Shown: in pieces, positions 62,700-64,000 of the stretch
How positions within the stretch are numbered: position 1 is the stretch's first letter
How the letters are laid out: the number at the start of each line of letters is the position of its first letter
Position numbers and translations under genes: made by a program
Assembly (NCBI RefSeq): GCF_014805625.2
Contig: NW_023998414.1
Span: 7,827,190-7,891,189, forward strand
Reading direction: 5' to 3'
DNA: 64,000 nt
From: Glossina fuscipes
Taxonomy: Eukaryota; Arthropoda; Insecta; Diptera; Glossinidae
Notes under the pieces: model-generated
Told to the model about the DNA's origin: nothing
Databases searched by the model: none
Seen by the model: the letters and a program-made list of their open reading frames with translations, nothing else

Positions 62700-64000
62700 T
62701 ACGTCGTATGCATTTTGCATTTAGTGACCATGACGAAGCTAATCGAATTTTGTTGTATTTGTTTGGTGTTTGAAAACAACAAAATCAACAACAACAAAAA
62801 AAAAAAGAAGAAAATCAGCCATTATTCATTGGAGGCATAAGCGCAAAAAAATCCAATTAGGATAATAGTCGAATATTTGAATTATATTTTCCTTCGAGAA
62901 TGCATTTAAAGGAGATTTCTATTCATAGATAACACTACGTATGCATTGCAATTGAAATGAAAGCAATTTAATGAAAGTATGATATCAACGGTCGTTTTTC
63001 TATACTTTTCGTAACAAAATGTAATTACGATTATTACGAATATTCATCTTGAAGCGTATTTCGATAACATATACACATATATTATCTGAAGCACATATGA
63101 AGGATATTTTATTCATTCATTCTCATGTTTAAGTAAGAAGCTAAAAACAATTCGCTCCATGTGTCGATTAATAAATAATAATCCCATTGTGGCAATTCAA
63201 CAGTTAATAGGGTCAGCGAATGAAAAATAACTGCTTTTGTCGAATACCAACTTATGGGAATAAATAAAGAAACGCCATGCGCAGCGAGGCTGTTACAACT
63301 CGACAAGGGATAGATGTAAGATAGGGAACATATAAGCGCGTGAGGCGCAACTCAATTGTCGATCAGCCGATCATTTGGTTACATTCTCGGTGACTGTCTT
63401 TTATCTTTTTGTTTTTTGTTTTTTTCTGCCCATTGTCTTACGGCCGGAGTGTTAGGCTTTCTATGCAAAATACGTTGCAAACCAGCCGCAAAGATTTCCA
63501 GTTACCGCGAACAAGATATTATCATCAAAATGTTCCAGTCAACATTAACTCTGGAGTGCACGCATATATGGGGCCCGCTTGATTTTTTGCACATTAATCG
63601 ATTGGCATTTTTTTTTTTTTTTACACGACTCACGAGAACGTCAACTAAGGCTGGTACCCAAAATAAGCTGGAATATGATGAACAAAGATTTCAACAAGAA
63701 AATGAGCTAAACAAGTTGAAAGCGTTATCGAAAAATATACGATTCCAAGATTGAATGACACGGCGTCACCTTTTCGATTCTGAATTAAAGTAAACGTCAC
63801 AACAACGTTAGAGAAACGCACAATAAATGTCACGATGTCATTTTAAGAGAAACCATCACAAAGATGATGTGCCCTTACATGAAGACACTTCAACAGCTAA
63901 GAATTTCAAATTTTTGTGGGGGGGGGCGGGGGGCCCAACTAAGTCGGTCCAACTCACTTCCGCGTAAACAATTTACAGTGGAAGATTTAAATGATTGACA
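62700..64000. other. No gene proven; possible promoter-like sequence
   Basis: A 132-codon plus-strand frame (63356-63754) contains Phe runs from poly-T and no recognised domain. TATAAG at 63331 is followed about 20-35 bases on by TCAATT and TCAGCC, loosely like an initiator. The evidence is too weak for a promoter call. Confidence 0.3.
63918..63933 (+). repeat. G-run
   Basis: About ten G, one C, then six G, followed by CCC. Exceptional in this AT-rich window. Confidence 0.9.

Noticed and set aside
63356..63754. 132-codon plus-strand ORF near a TATAAG
   Set aside because: It includes a Phe run from poly-T and no domain; promoter resemblance is within chance for AT-rich DNA.

Overview
This window looks like a gene-poor, AT-rich piece of a higher fly (Diptera) genome. 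Its texture resembles tephritid fruit flies: many TATG, TA, TG, TTA and GATA microsatellites, long poly-T and poly-A tracts, mariner, Ty3/Gypsy and non-LTR relics, and dispersed repeats carrying a GTCTGTCCGTC-type tract. The order and the gene below support a dipteran well. The family is an inference from general texture. I see no bacterial-type operons, rRNA, tRNA or CRISPR arrays.

The only intact host coding sequence I can defend is the 3'-terminal exon of a MADF-BESS family transcriptional regulator on the minus strand (54011-55029). It opens behind a clear splice acceptor inside the C-terminal part of a MADF domain and ends in a BESS motif. The exon or exons for the start of the MADF domain are not visible in the 9 kb upstream, so that stretch is probably intron or lies beside a distant 5' exon.

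Most other recognisable sequence is decayed mobile DNA. 5.0-7.3 kb holds a non-LTR element (endonuclease plus reverse transcriptase, plus strand). 7.9-8.5 kb holds an internally deleted mariner (minus). 20.8-22.8 kb holds a Ty3/Gypsy pol relic (minus), followed by a 13-bp minisatellite and a second non-LTR relic (23.1-24.5 kb, plus). 28.6-29.2 kb holds a second mariner with all three catalytic blocks recognisable but broken. 39.2-40.2 kb holds a second, different Gypsy pol relic (plus). 49.2-49.6 kb holds a 5'-truncated non-LTR tail ending in a TAA array.

Two dispersed repeat families are scattered through the window. Family A has about 15 full or partial copies; the complete form is roughly 0.75-1.0 kb. 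Family B has about seven copies or fragments. Both contain the same GTCCGTCTGTC-type tract with different flanks. I could not match either to a named element.

The blocks 9.8-13.5, 42-48.9, 53.3-54.0 and 61.2-62.8 kb carry few recognisable transposons and are rich in simple repeats, which suggests introns, UTRs or regulatory DNA of large genes, though no exon could be proven there. I found no convincing new multi-gene biological system. The most unusual items are the family A/B repeats and their head-to-tail pairs, the 146-bp tandem duplication, the internally fused mariner, and the cluster of four different tetranucleotide arrays.
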